Origin: Rhizophagus irregularis
Taxonomy: Eukaryota > Glomeromycota > Glomeromycetes > Glomerales > Glomeraceae
Length of the DNA stretch: 64,000 nt
Reading direction: 5' to 3'
NCBI RefSeq assembly: GCF_026210795.1
Contig: NC_089449.1
Span: 1,426,001-1,490,000 of the forward strand
This document shows, piece after piece, positions 59,757-64,000 of this stretch. Positions within the stretch are counted from its first letter, which is position 1. Each line of letters opens with the position of its first letter. Below the pieces are notes generated by a model that searched no databases, was not told where the DNA came from, and saw nothing but the letters and a program-made list of their open reading frames with translations. Both the position numbers and the translations under genes were made by a program.

Positions 59757-62025
59757 ATTACAAGCAATATATATATATATAAAATATTATTTGCAAATTA
59801 AATTGTATCAAATTAATTAAATCTAAGAATTAAAATTAATAAAATTTTAATTTAAACTATAAATTAACTGAATTATTAAATTACAAAAGAATTAAATAAA
59901 ATGAATTTATTTTTCATTCTAAATAAGATTTAATATTTCTAAAAATTAATAAAATTTCATTTAATAGAACTAATCAAAAAAATTTTCTTAGTAAAATTTG
60001 TGTAAATAAAATTCATTAAAAATTTTATCTGAAATAATAATTTTTATTCAAATGATTAATATTATATAATACAAATAAAAATTCAAGTAATAAATTTATT
60101 TTGATATCACTTATTTGTAATTAAAATATTATTTTTTAATTCCTATTTTTTAGTAACTAGTTGTATAGTTTTTTAAATAATATTGGATTCATGATAAATT
60201 TTAAGGTATAGATTATATAATAATTATTAAAAACTGACTTATTAGCAGTATATTTCAAATAAATGTTAAGAAAATTTAAGAAATTATAGTTAAACAATTA
60301 TAAATGAAAACTCTAGTCATATTTTTTAAAGAATATATTGAATATTTTAAAAAAGTTAGTCAATTATTGTGAATATTAGATGCAAATAACTAAAGAAAAT
60401 GTCTAGTTAAGAAAGTTTTTCCTATTATCACTTCTTTTTTCAATCTTCAATATTATTAATATCTTTATATACAGATTTAAACAAATATTAAGAATGGCAA
60501 TTTTTTAATAATTATAATAAAAGTAATTAAAAGAAGAAGTTAACTAAAGTTATCAAAAATGTGAAAGTACTAACTAAAGTTCAGAATTTTATTGTAAAGT
60601 TAAAAGAAGAGAATTATTATTTTTTTAATTATCAGATTATAAATCTCTTTAAAAATGACCTTCTGATTTAGTAAATAGTAAAATTTTTTTAAATGATAAT
60701 AAAAAAAGAATGAGAAAAATTTGGAAAGAAATATATATTTTTGCATTAGTTTATCCATTAAATTTAAATTAGTAATTATATAATTTAGATGAAGCTATCA
60801 GTTAAAGAGAAAGAGAATATATACAATATACTGATCAAAATGAAAAAAGTATTAAGCCTTAATTGAAAAATATATTTTTACTATTAAAAGAAATTCAAAA
60901 TTAAATTTAATAATAATAATAATGAGTCACAATTAACAAAAATTATTTTTGAGATGCTATTTAAAGGCAAATTTGCTCTTAAAAAATATTATGATGTATG
61001 AATATAAAATATATATTGAAAATTGTAGGTATACTATATTGACCTACAATAAATTACCAAATTTTTGTTATATAAGGATATATATATATATTTTACAATC
61101 ACTAATTTCTCTTATCATATAAATAAATAAAAAATAAATACTGTATATAGCAGGCTTAGAAGTATTACCATCCATAAGAAAATTAGCATTTAGCAAAATG
61201 GTAATAATTAAAAGTTTTATATTAATATATCATAATTTGAAAAAAAATAAAATAATACATTTCCTATAAAAAAAAAAATTCAGAAAATGTACTGAAAAAA
61301 TGGAAAACATCCAGATATATACAGAAAACATTGAGATATATATAGAAAATATCCAGGTATATACAGAAAATATACTAAATTTTGAAACAACTCAAAAGTT
61401 GAGTTGTTTTAAAATCTGATATATTTTTCATACATGTATAGATGATTTCCATTTTTTCAATACATTTTCTGGATTTTCTTTTTTTATAGGAATTAATTAA
61501 ATAATATATATACTAATTGATCTAGCTGTATTAAAAGAAATATTAAAATATTATTTTTAAATTTTATGCAATACATTCAAATATTATACATTTTAGAGTT
61601 AATAATATTATGATTTTTGATTTATAGGGTAATAACTTTTAAAATACTCTCAAATAAAATAGCTTTATGATTTTTTTCTGCTTTATTTTAAAAAAGCATA
61701 GTTTTGAAAAAACATTTATATATTTGCCTATATTAGTGTTTTATTTTACATGTAATATAAATGTAAGATGAAATTATTTCTAAAGTTATATGATTCAGAT
61801 TGCTATCAATAGTAATAGGTTTTCTAAGTTTTTCCAAATTTTCTGTTTGTATTAAATTCATATGATCTATAATATTTTGAATCGAAATAATATAGAAAAT
61901 TAAAAATATCACTTGCATTACAAGTAAATCTTAATTTTACATTCATCTTAAATTTAATTAACATTAAGGATAAAAAAGATTATATAATTGCTAAAATCTT
62001 AAAATAAAAGGCTTAATATAAATAT
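59757..62025. other. AT-rich region with a small fold-back repeat
   Basis: No genes. An inverted repeat at 61261-61492 has ends TTCCTATAAAAAAA and arms with CAGAAAATGTA and TGAAAAAATGGAAA. It may be another short element, but I found no target duplication. Near its centre is a short hairpin (AACAACTCAAAAGTTGAGTTGTT, two short halves). Confidence 0.45.
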
Positions 62026-62033
62026 ACTGCACC

Positions 62034-62258
62034 AGGATCCCGCCTATTACTAAAATATGTTACCAATAAAAATTTCACTTTTATATGAAACCTTACCTTA
62101 GGATTTGCTTAAATTCTATTGGTTAATTAACTAAAAAGGAAAAAAATCATAACAATGTAACATAAAATTTCCTTTTATAATAGGATCTTCAAAGAGTTTT
62201 ATATATAAACCTTATCTTAGGCTATAGGGTGACCTATCTTAATAGTAGGTGGGGTCCT
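62034..62258. mobile_element. AGGACCCC-family MITE, copy 3
   Basis: 225 bases with ends AGGATCCCGCCTATTACTA and, inversely, AGGACCCCACCTACTATTA. They are flanked by perfect ACTGCACC (62026-62033 and 62259-62266). It shares terminal bases and the 8-base duplication with the elements at 37461 and 46404, although the interiors differ. Confidence 0.85.
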
Positions 62259-62266
62259 ACTGCACC

Positions 62267-64000
62267 ATTTTTTTATGCAATTTTGGCAAGTTTACTAGAC
62301 ATGGTATCTAAACTCTATCATTAATATTTATTTGTAATCATTTTCTAAATTTCATTAAGCTTTATTTGGCTAAAAAGAAAATTCAAATCTGATTAATTAT
62401 CTTATGATTTTGAGAAACAATTCAGTGCCAGAAAAGTGCTAATAATTGACTGGGAGATAGGATGATACATACCTATGATATAATATACATCATAATTCAT
62501 AAAAAATCCACAAATTGATTATATATATTGTGCTTCAGATTGATTCTTGCTTCAGTCTAACTCTTTGAGAAGTATGTCATTTTTGGCCATACCCACTGTT
62601 TTTACTCTTTAGTCCAGCCAGGATTATTACCATGTAGCAATCTTTCTGTCAAAAAATCTCTGGTGAAATCTCTGCACATGTCACTAATGAATCAAAAAAT
62701 CAATTCATATGATAGTGCAGAAAATCTTATTGATAGTTAATATTATAACTAAGAGACTTAATACCATCAAAGAAGCCTGCTGTGATAATTCTGGCAGATT
62801 TATGGTGACATGTCCAGTCCCTGCATTGCTGCGTTGCCACGCCACTTAATATTCTAATTTTTCCTAATTAATTTATGCCTAATTCCTGGGTGCTACAATA
62901 GTCAATTTCACCTCTCGATTGAATCTTTCCGGAATGAAATGATTCATCATTATACTGTTACCCGAAGAATTCAGCCAGTTGAAACTGATCAGCTGAGCGA
63001 TCAGAAACATCAAGCCAATCAAGCCAGTCACATGCAAGTTTGTCTGGAAGTTCTGGTAAGTAAAGCCGGAATTAATATTCCATTTATGTTTTCATAACTT
63101 ATAATTCGCTGCTAGCTTAACTGTCTGGACCCGATTCAAGTAACTTTTTGATCAAATAAGGGACAAAAAAGATTACTTCGGGGATGTGTCTCCACATAGC
63201 GATGGAAATTTGTGCACCTGGGGGAAAATCAGAAAGAATACGGTTCAAGAATTTTATGAGAGAAATATCAAGAAGAGAGATGGTTACATTAGTACTTTAG
63301 ATGATAGGATAGATAGTAAAACTTAGTTAGTAATGCGGAGTAGTGGGAAGAAACTGCCATTCCTTTTACTATGTAAAAGATGTTTAGGGGCGGGCAAATT
63401 CCTCCCTTTTAAACACCACTACCCGCTCTTTTCACTTCATTTTACATAGCTAACCAACTCCTTTATCATTTATAATTCAAAAATATAATAAAAGACTTTA
63501 CTTTGATTCTTTAATCGTATGTGCGAGATTTGTGAAAAAATAAAATTTTATTAATACAGAAATAAAATTTGGTTGAATTCGTTAACCTTATACATGACGA
63601 ATTTTCTATGCTAAATAAAGCTACCTACGCCTTACTCTAAAAATATTTTTTCAGTCTCCTCGTACTAGGCTCTTGTTTTGTCTGCGATTATGATTATTAA
63701 CCATTACGAGTTTGCAAACTTCTATAAAAATAAAGACACCGACTCCAACGACCAAACGTAACGTCCTACTTTCTGATTGTGCGATTTTTGCTTCAAGTGA
63801 GCTCTTTATAAAGACAAATTCTTAGGTTATTTCTATTCAATTTACTCAGGTTTATAGAGAAAAGCACATACCTTAGTATCATTTCTAAATAAATCTAGTT
63901 TCGTATCAAGCGTTCTTCGAATTTTTCTAGGAATTCTTTCAAAGATTATTTAATTTCTTGTTGTAAAGACGACTGTGAAGATTAATAAAAACGGTTAGCG
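62267..64000. other. right-edge region of higher GC, no assignable gene
   Basis: From about 62520 the base composition is more balanced than in the preceding 5 kb. No open frame of 60 codons or a recognisable domain was found on either strand. A short exon-like stretch on the minus strand (about 63945-63873) ends in a consensus GTATGTG donor but cannot be extended upstream without a stop. It could be untranslated or decayed gene sequence, or an unknown repeat. Confidence 0.35.

Noticed and set aside
63873-63945. exon-like minus-strand piece ending in a GTATGTG donor
   Set aside because: An in-frame stop lies directly upstream with no acceptor between, so it cannot be tied to a start.

Overview
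The window is very AT-rich eukaryotic DNA with short spliceosomal introns (about 55-110 bases, GT...AG, pyrimidine-rich 3' ends), many poly-A/T runs and dense non-autonomous transposons. The gene content (a Zn2Cys6 regulator, a Kex2-type secreted peptide, mitochondrial processing peptidase, and a multigene MIR-domain family) points to a fungus. The base composition and the MIR family style fit an arbuscular mycorrhizal fungus such as Rhizophagus. That assignment is inference from pattern recognition, not a database match.

Left third (1-16.8 kb): a cluster of one gene family. Its members have a retrotransposon-Gag-like helical N-terminus joined to a C-terminal MIR beta-trefoil. I count six members with open exons (one cut by the window edge) and five decayed ones. 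Two subfamilies lie on opposite strands. At least twice they sit head-to-head. The intron positions and phases are conserved, ending in a tiny last exon (W-C/I-I-E-L). Inside the cluster is a small two-exon gene for a 74-residue secreted precursor with a Lys-Arg processing site and a 41-residue mature part holding 12 cysteines.

Middle (17-32 kb): a block of tandem repeats (18.1-21.7 kb, several periods), a 9-bp minisatellite (23.4 kb), a two-exon Zn2Cys6 transcription factor (26.7-28.2 kb), then gene-poor DNA.

31.7-49 kb: a transposon graveyard. It holds several families of short inverted-repeat elements with intact or near-intact target duplications (8-bp hAT-like, 10-bp Mutator-like, TA for Tc1/mariner-pogo-like), a possible 5.7-kb element with long terminal inverted repeats, and a broken transposase-like gene carrying three later insertions.

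Right part (49-57 kb): conserved cellular genes. These are an 843-residue uncharacterised protein with a weak F-box-like start (minus), mitochondrial processing peptidase alpha subunit (minus, three exons), and a PhnP-type metallo-beta-lactamase-fold hydrolase (plus, seven exons). The last two are divergent from a 166-bp shared promoter.

57-64 kb: a large palindromic element, a 739-bp retroposon with poly(A) and a 16-bp target duplication, a third AGGACCCC-ended element, and unexplained DNA of higher GC to the right edge. I saw no tRNA, rRNA or CRISPR array.
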